From Roseiarcus sp963781895 (lineage in GTDB: Bacteria > Pseudomonadota > Alphaproteobacteria > Rhizobiales > Beijerinckiaceae), in contig CAWAIM010000036.1 in assembly GCA_963781895.1 (NCBI GenBank), positions 62,001-126,000 on the forward strand: a DNA stretch of 64,000 nucleotides, read 5' to 3'. The position numbers and the translations under genes are program-made. The notes under the pieces were generated by a model. The model searched no databases, was not told the origin of the DNA, and was given only the letters and a program-made list of their open reading frames with translations. Position 1 is the stretch's first letter, and every line of letters starts with the position of its first letter. Positions 10,177 through 19,354 of this stretch are shown one piece after another.

Positions 10177-10305
10177 GCCGACGGGCCGATTGCCCGCCAC
10201 GGCGTCATCCGCTCAAAGCCGCAGGCCGCAACACGACGGTCCTGCCAACCGTATCGCTCAACCTTTGAGCGAGTTGGCTCCGCAGATTCGGTCCGAATCC
10301 GTAAC

Positions 10306-10347
10306 TTGCCCTAAATAGGCGCCAATGGGCGCCTTGGCAAGTTTTTT
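10306..10347 (+). terminator. Intrinsic terminator on the plus strand between rne and amiC
   Basis: AGGCGCC and GGCGCCT (10317-10323 and 10328-10334) form a stem with loop AATG. An outer pair TTGCC (10306-10310) and GGCAA (10336-10340) closes it. A run of six T follows at 10342-10347, the classical plus-strand intrinsic terminator layout. No intact plus-strand gene precedes it, so it would end the broken small gene at 9892 or an untranslated RNA. Confidence 0.6.
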
Positions 10348-10539
10348 CGCTGCTGTTCGGCCGCAGTTCGCGGGACATCGCCGACGTCGGCGCAAAAAGG
10401 GGATGTCGGTTGCAAATGGCACGTCTTCGTCCGGCTCAACCTGCTTAACCCAACGTAAAGTTTTGTGGGGGTTCAATTTTCAGCCTAACCGCCGCGGCTC
10501 GCGTCTCAACTCGCGGGCAGTGGACGCGAACGAAACGAA

Positions 10540-10567
10540 TTGCCCGAACGCATTCATTCGCTATAAG
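10540..10567 (+). promoter_or_regulatory. Sigma-70-like promoter for amiC
   Basis: TTGCCC (10540-10545), a 16-base spacer and TATAAG (10562-10567) match the housekeeping consensus well. They lie 33 bases upstream of the amiC start and just after the plus-strand terminator at 10306-10347. Confidence 0.5.
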
Positions 10568-10600
10568 GGACCGGCGCTTTGAGGGCCGAGGGAAAGCACA

Positions 10601-11863
10601 ATGAAGCGAGCGGAGCGGCTTGCCGCCGGGGTGGCGTTGGCGGTCTTCGCCGCGCCCTGGCAGCTCGCGCTCGCGGAAGAATCGGGACCACCCGTCGCAG
10701 TCGGCGCGCGGTTCACCCAGGACGCGAGCGCGGCGCAATTGGTGTTCGATCTTTCACGGTCCGTGCACGCTCACGCCTATGCTCTCACCTCGCCCGACCG
10801 CATCGTCGTGGATTTGCCCGAGATCAACTTTCAGCTGGATCCGTCGGTCGGCCACGTCGGCGTCGCGCGCGATCCACCTCTTGTTAAGGCCTTCCGTTTC
10901 GGCTTGCTCGCGCCGGGCAAATCTCGTGTTGTCATCGACCTTGTGCGCCCCGCCTGTCCGAGCGAGGTCGAGGCGAAGGCGATCGTTGACGGCGCGCCGG
11001 CCTCGCGGCTTAATATTGAGCTCAAGCCCTGCGACTCTGCAGCCTTCTCCGCGCTCGGCCCAGTGTCTTCCGTTGGCGCCGCCAGCCCGGACGCAACGCC
11101 TTCCGCTGCGCAACCCATTATCGTACTCGATCCAGGCCACGGCGGCATCGATGGCGGAGCGCATGGAGTCGGGGGAGCCCTGGAGAAGACGCTAGTTTAC
11201 GAGTTCTGCAGCGAACTCAAGCGCCAGCTTGAGGCTACGCGGCGCTACAAAATCGTGATGACGCGCGAAGGCGACCAGTACGTGGATCTCGACGATCGCG
11301 TAGAGATCGCACGCCAGGCCAACGCGTCCCTGTTCGTGTCCGTCCATGCCGACGCCTTGAGCGAAGTGGCGGATGTCAGCGGTTCGACCGTCTATACTGC
11401 CGCCGATCGGGCTTCGGACGCTGAGGCCGCTCGGATCGCGGCAAGCGAGAATGCGGCAGACCGGGGGGCGTCAAGCGAGAAAAGGCGGGACGATGTGGGC
11501 GTCGCCGACATTCTATTCGACCTCGAGCGGCGCGAGACACGCGCCTATGCTCATATTTTTTCCCGCGGGCTGGTGGACAATTTGCGCGGAGCGACCAAAC
11601 TCAACCACAATCCGGAACGCTCCGCGGGGTTCGTGGTCCTGAAGGCGCCCGAATTTCCTTCCGTTCTGGTAGAGCTCGGCTATATCTCGAACGCGCAAGA
11701 CGTCAAGGCCATGGCCTCGCCGGAGTGGCGGGTCAAGACAGCATCGGCGATGACCAAAGCGATCGACGCATTCTTCGCCAATTCGGCCAAATCTGTGGGC
11801 GCGGTCCCGAGTGGACCAGGCGTAGCGCTGACAGGAGGACAGATGAACGCGTCCGGCCGTTGA
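10601..11863 (+). CDS. amiC: N-acetylmuramoyl-L-alanine amidase (AMIN + Amidase_3)
   Basis: 420 residues. A Sec signal peptide (about residues 1-25, ending LALAEES) is followed by an AMIN domain that targets septal peptidoglycan (residues about 30-140). The zinc-dependent Amidase_3 domain follows, with ligands in VLDPGHGGIDGG (near 175), SVHADAL, and the glutamate of VLVELGYISN near the end. A charged insert with EKRRDDVGVADILFDL is the regulatory helix usual in AmiA/B/C proteins. It removes stem peptides from murein during daughter-cell separation in the periplasm. It lies upstream of mrcA, an order conserved in Rhizobiales. A good promoter sits just ahead. Confidence 0.92.
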   Translation: MKRAERLAAGVALAVFAAPWQLALAEESGPPVAVGARFTQDASAAQLVFDLSRSVHAHAYALTSPDRIVVDLPEINFQLDPSVGHVGVARDPPLVKAFRFGLLAPGKSRVVIDLVRPACPSEVEAKAIVDGAPASRLNIELKPCDSAAFSALGPVSSVGAASPDATPSAAQPIIVLDPGHGGIDGGAHGVGGALEKTLVYEFCSELKRQLEATRRYKIVMTREGDQYVDLDDRVEIARQANASLFVSVHADALSEVADVSGSTVYTAADRASDAEAARIAASENAADRGASSEKRRDDVGVADILFDLERRETRAYAHIFSRGLVDNLRGATKLNHNPERSAGFVVLKAPEFPSVLVELGYISNAQDVKAMASPEWRVKTASAMTKAIDAFFANSAKSVGAVPSGPGVALTGGQMNASGR

Positions 11864-12127
11864 CGCTTGCCCAAATCCAGGATTTCAGGGTATCAGCACC
11901 TCTCCGCAGGCGAGCGGCGCTCGTAGATCATAGATTCGCCTTACTCGCGAACGACACGGGGCCGGGTCAGGCGGGCGTGGGTTAGCGCCCAGCCGAGTTT
12001 GCGATGGTTGGGAAGACTTCCGGCGACCGTATCGTAGATCGCACGCCTTCGGGCATGCGCCGAACTCAGTTCGTCCGGGCGGCTTGCGCGCTCGTCGACG
12101 GGCGCTACAGAAGGCTTCACTCGTAAG

Positions 12128-14535
12128 ATGCGCGGCATTGCCCGTATATTTGGCTTCATGTTCGCTACCGGAGCGATGCTGTTCGTCCTGGCGGCCGGCG
12201 TTCTCGCCGCCGTTGTGTGGAAGTACGAGCAGGATCTGCCGGATTACAGCCAGTTGAGGAACTACGAGCCGCCGGTCACCACTCGCGTTCACGCGGCCGA
12301 CGGCAGCCTGCTTGCCGAATACTCGCGCGAGCGGCGGCTCTATCTACCTTCCGCAGCGATTCCAAAATTGGTCAAGGAAGCCTTCATTTCCGCCGAGGAC
12401 AAGAACTTTTACACGCACTTCGGCTTCGATCCCGAGGGGATCATCCGCGCAGGCTTAGTCTACCTGCAGGGGTCGCGCCACGTTCAGGGCGCTTCGACGA
12501 TCACGCAGCAGGTCGCGAAAAACTTCCTCTTGAACTCCGACCGCACCATCGATCGGAAGATCCGCGAAATCCTTCTGAGCCTGCGAATCGAATCGGCCTA
12601 TTCGAAGGACAAGATCCTCGAACTGTATCTCAATGAGATCTATCTCGGCCTCTCCAACTATGGAGTGGGCGCCGCCGCGCTCAATTATTTCAACAAATCG
12701 GTGCAGGAGTTGACAATCGCCGAAGCCGCTTATCTCGCGGCCCTGCCGAAAGAGCCGAGTTCGCTCAATCCGTTCCGCGACCATGATCGCGCCGTCGAGC
12801 GGCGTAACTACGTGATCGGACGAATGGCTGAGGACGGTTACATCACCGCTGACCAGGCGCGCGCGGCGCGATCCGAACCGCTTGTCGTCAATCCGCGGGT
12901 GCTCACACCCAACTCGATAGCGGCCGGGTTTTTCGCTGAAGAGGTCCGGCGTGAATTGTCGGAGCGCTATGGCGAGCAGAAGCTTTACGAGGGCGGCCTG
13001 TCCGTCCGCACGTCGCTCGACCCCAAGATTCAACTCATGGCGCGCAAGGCGCTCGTCGATGGCCTCGTTCGCTATGACGAGGCTCACGGCTGGCACGGTC
13101 CGCTCAAATCGATCGACCTCGGTCAGGATTGGGGCGTCTCGTTGGCCGACATCCCAGCTTACGGCGACATCAAGCCTTGGCGCCTGGCGGTGGCGCTCGA
13201 CGTGACCGATACGGCCATCCGCATTGGCTTGCAGCCCGAGCATGACAAGTCCGGCGCGGTAGTCGCCGAGCGTTTGACCGGCGCGGTAACGCTCGACGGG
13301 GTGCGATGGACGGGCCGCCGGCCCAAGAGTCTTGTCAAGCCAGGCGACGTCTTCTACGTCGAGCCGATCGTCGGGCGCGAGGGTGAATATCGACTGCGCC
13401 AGATTCCGGAGGTATCCGGAGCATGCGTTGCCATGGATCCGTTCACGGGGCGCGTGTTGGCGATGGTCGGCGGGTTCTCGTTCGACCAGTCCGAATTCAA
13501 CCGCGCGACGCAGGCGCAGCGCCAGCCCGGTTCCGCGTTCAAGCCCTTTGTCTACTGCGGCGGCGCTCGACAAGGGTTACACGCCGTCGTCGATCCTCCT
13601 CGACGCCCCAGTGACGATCGACCAGGGCAATGGCGAGATGTGGACCCCGGAGAATTTCGAGGGCAAATCGGGGGGGCCACACACCCTTCGATTTCGCGGT
13701 CGAACACTCGATCAACCAGATGACTGTGCGGCTGGCCCGGGACATCGGCATGCCGCTCATCGTCGAATACGCCAAGCGCTTTGGCATCTACGACAATCTG
13801 CCGCCGTTCCTGTCGATGTCGATCGGCGCCGGCGAAACCACGGTCCTGCGTATGGTAACTGGCTATTCGATGTTCGCGAACGGGGGTAAGCGGGTGAAGG
13901 CGACCCTGATCGACCGCATCCAAGACCGCTGGGGCAACACGATATACAAACACGACGAGCGCATCTGCGAGGGCTGCGACGCCGCAGAGTGGGACAATCA
14001 GCCCGAGCCGCGACTGATCGACAAACGCGAGCAAGTGATCGATCCGCTAACCGCTTATCAGATCACTTCGATCATGCAGGGCGTGATCGAGCGCGGCACC
14101 GGCATCGCGATCAAGGAAGTCGGGAAGCAACTCGCCGGGAAGACCGGGACCACCAACGACGCCAAGGATCTCTGGTTTGTCGGCTTTTCACCGAATCTCG
14201 CGTTCGGCGTGTTTATGGGCTACGACAAGCCCCGTTCGCTCGGCGACAGCGCGCAGGCTGCGCTCTATACCGCGCCGATTTTCCGCGACTTCATGAAAAT
14301 GGCGCTTAAGGATACGCCCGACACGCCTTTTCGCATTCCGCCCGGCATCAAGCTGATTTCAGTCGACGTCCACACCGGCATGCGCGCGACTGGACCGGGC
14401 ACAATCATGGAAGCGTTCAAGCCCGGCACCGGGCCGCCAGATTCCTACGCCGGAGGCGGCGGAGAGTCTGCTCAGACCTCGGCGCGATCGGATGGCGATC
14501 AGTCGGTTGGATCGGGGACGGGCGGGCTTTACTGA
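12128..14535 (+). CDS. mrcA: Penicillin-binding protein 1A (bifunctional; two apparent frameshifts)
   Basis: Class A PBP that polymerises and cross-links murein in the inner membrane. After a single N-terminal membrane anchor (residues about 5-30) comes the glycosyltransferase GT51 domain, with ISAEDKNFYTHFGFD and GASTITQQVAKNFLL, and the OB-like middle region. The transpeptidase has SXXK serine in QPGSAFKPF, SIN in VEHSINQMTV and KTGTT (GKTGTTNDAKDLWFVGF). The reading frame changes at about 13556 (one extra T before GCGGCGGCG) and again in the TTT at 13692-13694; removing one base at each restores FVYAAALDKGY and TLRFAVEHSIN. Complete length is about 801 residues. An indel error is more likely than loss of this major cell-wall gene. 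Confidence 0.9.
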
Positions 14536-14675
14536 GCGACGGCCCGTGGCCGCCTTAAGCCGCGCCTCCCCGGGCTGGTTGTTTGCCCTTGACGCCTGGA
14601 ACGGGTTACATGGCCGACGCCGCCCTGGCAGCGGAATCGTCGGTGAATTGGGGCGTCCAATTCGATGGTTAGGTC

Positions 14676-15804
14676 ATGCGCGCCGAAGCTGAACAGTTGG
14701 TCGAGACGATCAAGCAGTCCGTTGGATTGCTGAGGAGGCATCTTTGACGTCGATGCTGCAACGCGGCGTCTGGCCGAACTCAACGCCAAGTCCGAAAATC
14801 CCGATCTTTGGAACGATCCTGATTCCGCGCAGAAAGTCATGCGCGAGCGCACGATGCTGGAGGACCGGCTAGGCTCGCTGACGAAGATCGAGCGTGATCT
14901 CGACGACGCGAGGACGCTTGTCGAACTCGGCGAAGCCGAAGGCGACGAGGCTGCCGAGGCCGAGGGGATCGCCGCGCTGAAGGCGCTCGAGGCAGAGGGC
15001 GAACGGCGTCAACTCGAGGCGCTCCTCTCGGGCGAAGCGGATGCCAACGACACCTACGTCGAAGTTCATTCCGGCGCAGGCGGGACCGAGAGTTGCGACT
15101 GGGCGCGGATGTTGCTGCGCATGTATCTGCGCTGGGCCGAGCGGCGCAAGTTCGACGTCGAGATGATCGAAGAAACTGCGGGCGACGAGGCGGGCATCAA
15201 GTCAGCGACCATCATGGTCAAGGGCTACAACGCGCATGGGTGGCTGAAGACCGAATCCGGCGTCCATCGTCTCGTGCGCATTTCGCCATTCGACTCGAAT
15301 GCGCGACGCCATACGAGCTTCGCCTCCGTTTGGGTCTATCCGGTCGTCGACGACCGGATCGAAATCGACGTCAAAGAAAGTGACTGCCGGATCGACACCT
15401 ATCGCGCTTCGGGAGCGGGCGGACAGCATGTAAACAAGACTGAATTGGCAGTGCGAATCACCCACCTTCCGACCGGCATCGTTGTCGCCTGTCAGTCCGA
15501 ACGCTCGCAGCATAAGAACCGCGCGACCGCGTGGGGAATGCTGCGCGCACGCCTCTATGAGCAGGAGTTGGAGAAGCGGGAGGCCAAGGTGAACGCCGAC
15601 TCGGCGTCCAAAACCGAGATCGGCTGGGGCCATCAGATCCGGTCCTACGTGCTCCAGCCCTATCAGATGGTCAAGGACCTACGCACCGGCCACGTCTCCG
15701 GCTCCCCGTCCGACGTGCTCGACGGCGACCTCGATCCATTTATGGAGGCATCGCTCGCCCAGCGCCTGTCTGGCCGCGCGGCGCTGGTCGAGGACGTGGA
15801 ATAG
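14676..15804 (+). CDS. prfB: Peptide chain release factor 2, programmed +1 frameshift
   Basis: RF2 reads UGA and UAA and triggers peptide release on the ribosome. Frame zero runs from ATG 14676 for 23 codons to an in-frame TGA at 14745-14747. After a +1 slip the protein continues DVDAATRRLAELN and runs to TAG at 15802-15804. The second frame carries the stop-recognition SPF (ISPFDSNARRH) and the GGQ catalytic motif in GSGAGGQHVNKTE-like context (here RASGAGGQHVNKTE). The product is about 375 residues, normal for RF2. A start placed at 14839 would lose the N-terminus. The TGA is read correctly only when RF2 is scarce, which makes the gene autoregulatory. It is the last gene of the amiC-mrcA-prfB group. 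Confidence 0.95.
14733..14748 (+). promoter_or_regulatory. prfB programmed +1 frameshift site
   Basis: AGGAGG (14733-14738), three bases, CTT, TGA and C reproduce the RF2 recoding signal: an internal Shine-Dalgarno-like stimulator, slippery CUU, in-frame UGA and following C. The spacing of three bases between stimulator and slippery codon equals that of E. coli prfB. Confidence 0.93.
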
Positions 15805-15831
15805 GCTTCGAACGTCAGCCGCCCGGGCGGT

Positions 15832-16422
15832 CTAAGCGCGCGATCGCCCGGCTCGGGCCTCGGCGTGACCGCCGAGCGAGGAAGCATGCGTCCGAGCACG
15901 TCGTCCCGATCGACGAAATGATGCTTGAGCGCCCCGCCGACATGCAACGCGACCAAAATCTGCGATCGCCCATGCGATGAACTTGTGGGCGAGAACGGCA
16001 GAGGCGAAAAGTGCGGCGTCGGGTCGAGCGACGTTCGGAATAACAAACAGATCGAAAAATCGAGTCGGGACCGGAAGGGGCGATGTCGAAACGACGAGCC
16101 ATCCGGCGGCAATTGCTGCGATGGTGAGCAAGTACAGAGACCATTGAACGAACGTGGCGAGGCGGCGTTCCCAGTGGACGGACGATGGCGCGCCCGGCGC
16201 CGGGAGGGCGAGGCGCGCGGCGAGGCGCGCCGCTGTGACCGCGAGGGCCGCGAAGCCAAGCGACTTATGCCATTGATAGAGATCGAAGGTCGTGGCGGCA
16301 TCGAGGCGGGCGTGAACCATGATCCAGCCGTGGGCGACGAGTTCGAGGATCATCGCCGCGGCCACCCAATGGAGAGCGATGGTGAACGCGTTCCAGCGGG
16401 CCGTCCGTGCTTCATCGCTCAA
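15832..16422 (-). CDS. Cytochrome b561-family membrane protein (apparent frameshift near the C-terminus)
   Basis: Four-helix di-haem b membrane protein of the YceJ/CybB type. Visible are FTIALHWVAAAMILELVAHG with haem-ligand histidines, YQWHKSLG, two further hydrophobic segments and AHKFIAWA. After FIAWAIA the frame becomes arginine-rich, while another frame continues ILVALHVGGALKHHFVDRDD, the usual fourth helix with its histidines. One extra base near 15958-15961 explains this, so the end at 15832 is not the true C-terminus. The TTG start at 16422 overlaps the yceI stop, so they are coupled. In E. coli the cytochrome b561 gene yceJ is likewise paired with yceI. It probably passes electrons between quinone and a periplasmic partner. 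Confidence 0.8.
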   Translation of the reverse strand: MSDEARTARWNAFTIALHWVAAAMILELVAHGWIMVHARLDAATTFDLYQWHKSLGFAALAVTAARLAARLALPAPGAPSSVHWERRLATFVQWSLYLLTIAAIAAGWLVVSTSPLPVPTRFFDLFVIPNVARPDAALFASAVLAHKFIAWAIADFGRVACRRGAQASFRRSGRRARTHASSLGGHAEARAGRSRA

Positions 16423-17016
16423 AGCGCGGCTGCCTCGCTCGAGATCACCAGTTCGACATCTCGCGAGACCAACGGAAAGCCGGAATTCATGCCGAAATCG
16501 AGCCGGTCGATATTCGTTTTCGCCAAGAAGGCAAGCCGCGATGACCCTCCGTGGCCTTCGCGCCGCACCGCGACGTTGACGGAGAGCGGCTTCGTGACGC
16601 CGAGCATCGTCAGGTCGCCCGACACGCGGACCGTATGATCGTCGATCTTCACCACCGAATTCGAGACGAAGTCGATCGAGGGAAATCGGGCAGCGTCGAG
16701 AAACGCCACGGAGCGCAGGTAGTCGTCAAACGACGAAGAGCCGACGTCCACCGACTGCGATTGAACATGGAACGCGACGCTGCTTCGATTGGGATGTTCG
16801 AAATCGACAGAAATGCGTCCCTCGAACCGGCGGAACTCGCCTTCCGTGCGGGGATAGCCGACCGAGTTGATCGCGAACGCGATATGGGTGCGCGCAGGGT
16901 CGATCTTCCAATTCGCCGCGGAAACGGCGGGCGTCGCCGTCTGGGCGAGGACGGCAGAGCGTCAGAATCGCGCAAACATTCCGGGCCGGCCGGAGAACGT
17001 CGCCATTGGTCGTCAT
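16419..17016 (-). CDS. YceI-family periplasmic lipid-binding protein (apparent frameshift in the signal peptide)
   Basis: YceI proteins are secreted lipocalin-like barrels that bind polyisoprenoids. ATG 17016 follows a strong GGAGGAG site and starts MTTNGDVLRPARNVCAIL. One extra base at about 16956 breaks the frame; without it the protein reads on as LAVLAQTATPAVSAANWKID, a normal signal peptide and mature start. The mature part contains TEGEFRRFEGRISVDFEHP, DDYLRSVAFLDAARFPSIDF and LTMLGVTKPLSVNV, all YceI hallmarks. Mature length is about 175 residues. The gene lies between the ECF anti-sigma gene (107 bases upstream) and cytochrome b561 (coupled). This suggests the sigma factor controls an envelope or redox stress function. 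Confidence 0.85.
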
Positions 17017-17123
17017 GGGCTCCTCCAACTTCCTCGACCGTGTGTAAAACAATCGAGCCCGGACATTTATTCGGCCGCCGAAATCAAAGATTCGTGACCC
17101 GTCGCGGCTCGATCGGCGGAATT

Positions 17124-17897
17124 TCAAAACCGCTTCTCCAGCGCTCGCGCCAGATCGGCGACCTGCTCCCCCGGCAGGCGACCGATCACCAGATAGCCGA
17201 GTCCGCCGCGGGACCAAGAGGAGAGCGATAGCTCGCCGCGTCTCTCGGAGCGCGCTGGCGTGTCAGCTCCTCCGTTGGCAATGACGCAGAACAGCACCGG
17301 AGCGCCTCGGCCGTCGACGTAGACGATCTCGCCCAACGGCGCGCCGTCGTACGAGAGGATCTGCGCCGTCTTGAAGCGCAGGCTCGGAAGCGCAACGTTT
17401 TCTGGCGTCAGATCCGCGCCCACCCTTTCGCCGACGACCCTCAAGATCTGCGCTTGTAGCGAGGGATCCGGGTTGGCAAGAGCGAAAGTCTCGTTCGTGT
17501 AGAGTCCCATATATTCGACGACCGCCGTACGCCAATCCTCCTGTTCGCCATTTGACGCGAAGCTTAGCGCGACCCAGGCGGCCACCCCCGCCGCAAGGAG
17601 GCCGATGACAATGCCCGCCGCGAGCTCGCGGAGAGCGATCCCGGCGAACGGCCGATGGGCCGCGTGAGGCGCGCGCTCCGGCGGCAGCGCGGCGCGAAGG
17701 CGAGACAGCGGCGCCCTATCGATGAGCGCGTCGAACGAGGTTGCGATCGGCGCTCCAGCCTGTCGCAGCGCTTCATAACGCCTGCGCAACGACTCGTCTT
17801 TCGCCAGGCGCGCGAGCAGGCGGCCCTTGGCGTCTCTATCGAGTTCGTTGTCAATCAGCGCGACAAGCTCCGCGTCTTCATCGGCCATCGAAATCAA
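17124..17897 (-). CDS. Transmembrane anti-sigma factor
   Basis: 257 residues. The N-terminal cytoplasmic part starts MADEDAELVALIDNELD and has the helical, charged character of an anti-sigma domain. One membrane segment (AGIVIGLLAAGVAAWVALSF, about residues 95-115) follows, then a periplasmic domain with EYMGLYTNETFALANPDP and a C-terminal LGYLVIGRLP. It lies seven bases after the ECF sigma gene, a standard sigma/anti-sigma pair. The TTG at 17897 has AGGA five bases upstream, whereas the ATG at 17888 has poor spacing, so TTG is favoured. It should hold the sigma factor at the membrane until an envelope signal arrives. No zinc-binding HxxxCxxC motif is visible, so it is not a clear ZAS type. 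Confidence 0.8.
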   Translation of the reverse strand: MISMADEDAELVALIDNELDRDAKGRLLARLAKDESLRRRYEALRQAGAPIATSFDALIDRAPLSRLRAALPPERAPHAAHRPFAGIALRELAAGIVIGLLAAGVAAWVALSFASNGEQEDWRTAVVEYMGLYTNETFALANPDPSLQAQILRVVGERVGADLTPENVALPSLRFKTAQILSYDGAPLGEIVYVDGRGAPVLFCVIANGGADTPARSERRGELSLSSWSRGGLGYLVIGRLPGEQVADLARALEKRF

Positions 17898-17904
17898 ACC
17901 ATTC

Positions 17905-18396
17905 CTATTTTAGTTTCGCCAGCGCCGCACGCGCCGCGGCGAGGCGGCTCATCACGGTGCCGATCGGAATTCCCAGCGCGCTCGCGGCTTCTGCGTAGCT
18001 GAAACCCTCGCCGTAGACCAGCAAGACCGTCTCACGCTGCGCCTCCGGCAACCCGCCAATCGCTCTCAACACTTCGGCGGCAAGAATATTCGTTTCAATC
18101 ACTTGCGCGCCGTCGCTCGACAGCGCCTCCTCGGCGTCGACGAATCCGCCGCCCTCGCGAATCCGTCGCGCGCGGATCTCGTTGAGCCAGATCGACCGAA
18201 GGATGGCGAACAGCCAGCGGTCCAGTCGTGTTCCCGGAACGAATTGATCGGCGCGTTCGATTGCGCGCAGACAGGTCGCCTGCACGAGGTCCTCAGCGGC
18301 GTCGTTCGCTCTCGACAGCACGAGCGCGTACCGCCAGAGGCGCGCCAGGCAGGGCTCGAGTCCCGCCCGCACTTCGCGTCGGCTCGTTTCGCTCAT
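17905..18396 (-). CDS. ECF-type RNA polymerase sigma factor
   Basis: 163 residues, the usual size for an ECF sigma factor. Region 2 contains ARLWRYALVLSRANDAAEDLVQ and RLDRWLFAILRSIWLNEIR. Region 4 contains LPEAQRETVLLVYGEGFSY and the helix-turn-helix AEAASALGIPIGTVMSRL. Region 3 is absent, as expected. It heads a minus-strand operon with the anti-sigma factor, YceI and cytochrome b561. By analogy with other ECF modules it probably transcribes its own operon; I did not find a confident bipartite ECF promoter in the 147 bases shared with the divergent TPR gene. The inducing signal is unknown. Confidence 0.88.
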   Translation of the reverse strand: MSETSRREVRAGLEPCLARLWRYALVLSRANDAAEDLVQATCLRAIERADQFVPGTRLDRWLFAILRSIWLNEIRARRIREGGGFVDAEEALSSDGAQVIETNILAAEVLRAIGGLPEAQRETVLLVYGEGFSYAEAASALGIPIGTVMSRLAAARAALAKLK

Positions 18397-18542
18397 AGCC
18401 CTATTAGATCACGATCGCGCGACAAGAGAAGGAGGCGGCTGCGATTTTTTCTCTCCGATTCCGAGCGAGAGGCGTCGCGGCGAATAATTCGCCAGCCCGG
18501 GTGTTCCCTGGGCTCCGCGTCCCAACGGGAAAGGACCAAATC

Positions 18543-19283
18543 ATGTTTGCTTCTCACCAACCCTCTCGTAAAGACCATCATGCTTTCGGATCGGCGCTGT
18601 TGTGTGGAGTATTGGTCATCGGCTTGGGGCTCACCGCGCCAGCGGCTATGAGCGCTGGTGCCGGCGCTGGTGGAGGCGGCGGCGGGGTGGAGGCGGCGGC
18701 GGAGCCGGCGCTGGCGGGCGGCGGAGCTGGGGCTGGCGGCGGTGGAGCTGGGGCTGGCGGCGGTGGAGCTGGGGCGGTGGCGGGGGGGCGGGGCGGCGGC
18801 GGAGGGGGGGCCGGCGGCGCGCCTTTTCGCGTCCTCAACCAGACCGACCTGACGACTTGCGTTCCGGGTCAGGTCTGGGACGCGAAGAGACACCGGTGCC
18901 TCCAGAGACACAGCGGCGTTCTGCCCGATCCCGAACTCACCGAATACGCTTTCGCGCTCGCCAAGGCCGATCGATACCAGGAGGCGATCGACGTGCTCGA
19001 TATGCTCGATAACCCGAACACCCCGCGCGCGCTCAACTACCGCGGCTATGCGACCCGCAAGCTCGGTCGCACGGACGAAGGCATCAGTTATTATCTGAAA
19101 TCTGTGGCGCTCGATCCCAATTACCCGCAAGTGCGCGAATATCTCGGCGAGGCCTATGTCATCGAGGGCAAATTCGAGCTCGCCAAGGATCAATTGTCGA
19201 CGATCGAGAAGCTCTGCGGATCGAAGCAGTGCGAATATTACGAGGATCTCGCCGAAGCCCTTGAGCAGGCGCACGCCCTTTAG
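18543..19283 (+). CDS. Secreted glycine-rich TPR-repeat protein, function unknown
   Basis: 246 residues. A signal peptide ends near LTAPAAMSAGA; a glycine/alanine-rich low-complexity segment follows (about residues 39-95), encoded by tandem DNA repeats. Then come FRVLNQTDLTTCVPGQVWDA with paired cysteines and about three TPR-like helical repeats (ALNYRGYATRKLGRTDEG, YPQVREYLGEAYVIEGKFE). Two more cysteines lie near the end (EKLCGSKQCEYYED). ATG 18543 follows the ribosome site AAAGGA. An upstream GTG at 18501 is less likely. The gene is divergent from the ECF sigma gene. TPR domains mediate protein contacts, so a periplasmic scaffold role is possible but unproven. Confidence 0.75.
   Translation: MFASHQPSRKDHHAFGSALLCGVLVIGLGLTAPAAMSAGAGAGGGGGGVEAAAEPALAGGGAGAGGGGAGAGGGGAGAVAGGRGGGGGGAGGAPFRVLNQTDLTTCVPGQVWDAKRHRCLQRHSGVLPDPELTEYAFALAKADRYQEAIDVLDMLDNPNTPRALNYRGYATRKLGRTDEGISYYLKSVALDPNYPQVREYLGEAYVIEGKFELAKDQLSTIEKLCGSKQCEYYEDLAEALEQAHAL
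18723..18778 (+). repeat. 21-base tandem repeats coding the Gly/Ala-rich linker
   Basis: A 21-base unit (GGAGCTGGGGCTGGCGGCGG plus T) occurs twice in full from 18723 and again in part up to about 18778. Because 21 is a multiple of three, copy-number change keeps the frame of the TPR protein. Confidence 0.75.
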
Positions 19284-19354
19284 TTAGGCTCGACGATCGC
19301 GCGCGGCGTGCGAAAGCGGCGCGCTCTCGTCTCACGGGAAAGGACCGGCTCACA

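Noticed and set aside
18660..18830. Gly-rich repeats as a CRISPR or regulatory array
   Set aside because: The repeats are short, contiguous, multiples of three and within a coding frame, so they are low-complexity coding sequence. No CRISPR array was seen anywhere in the window.
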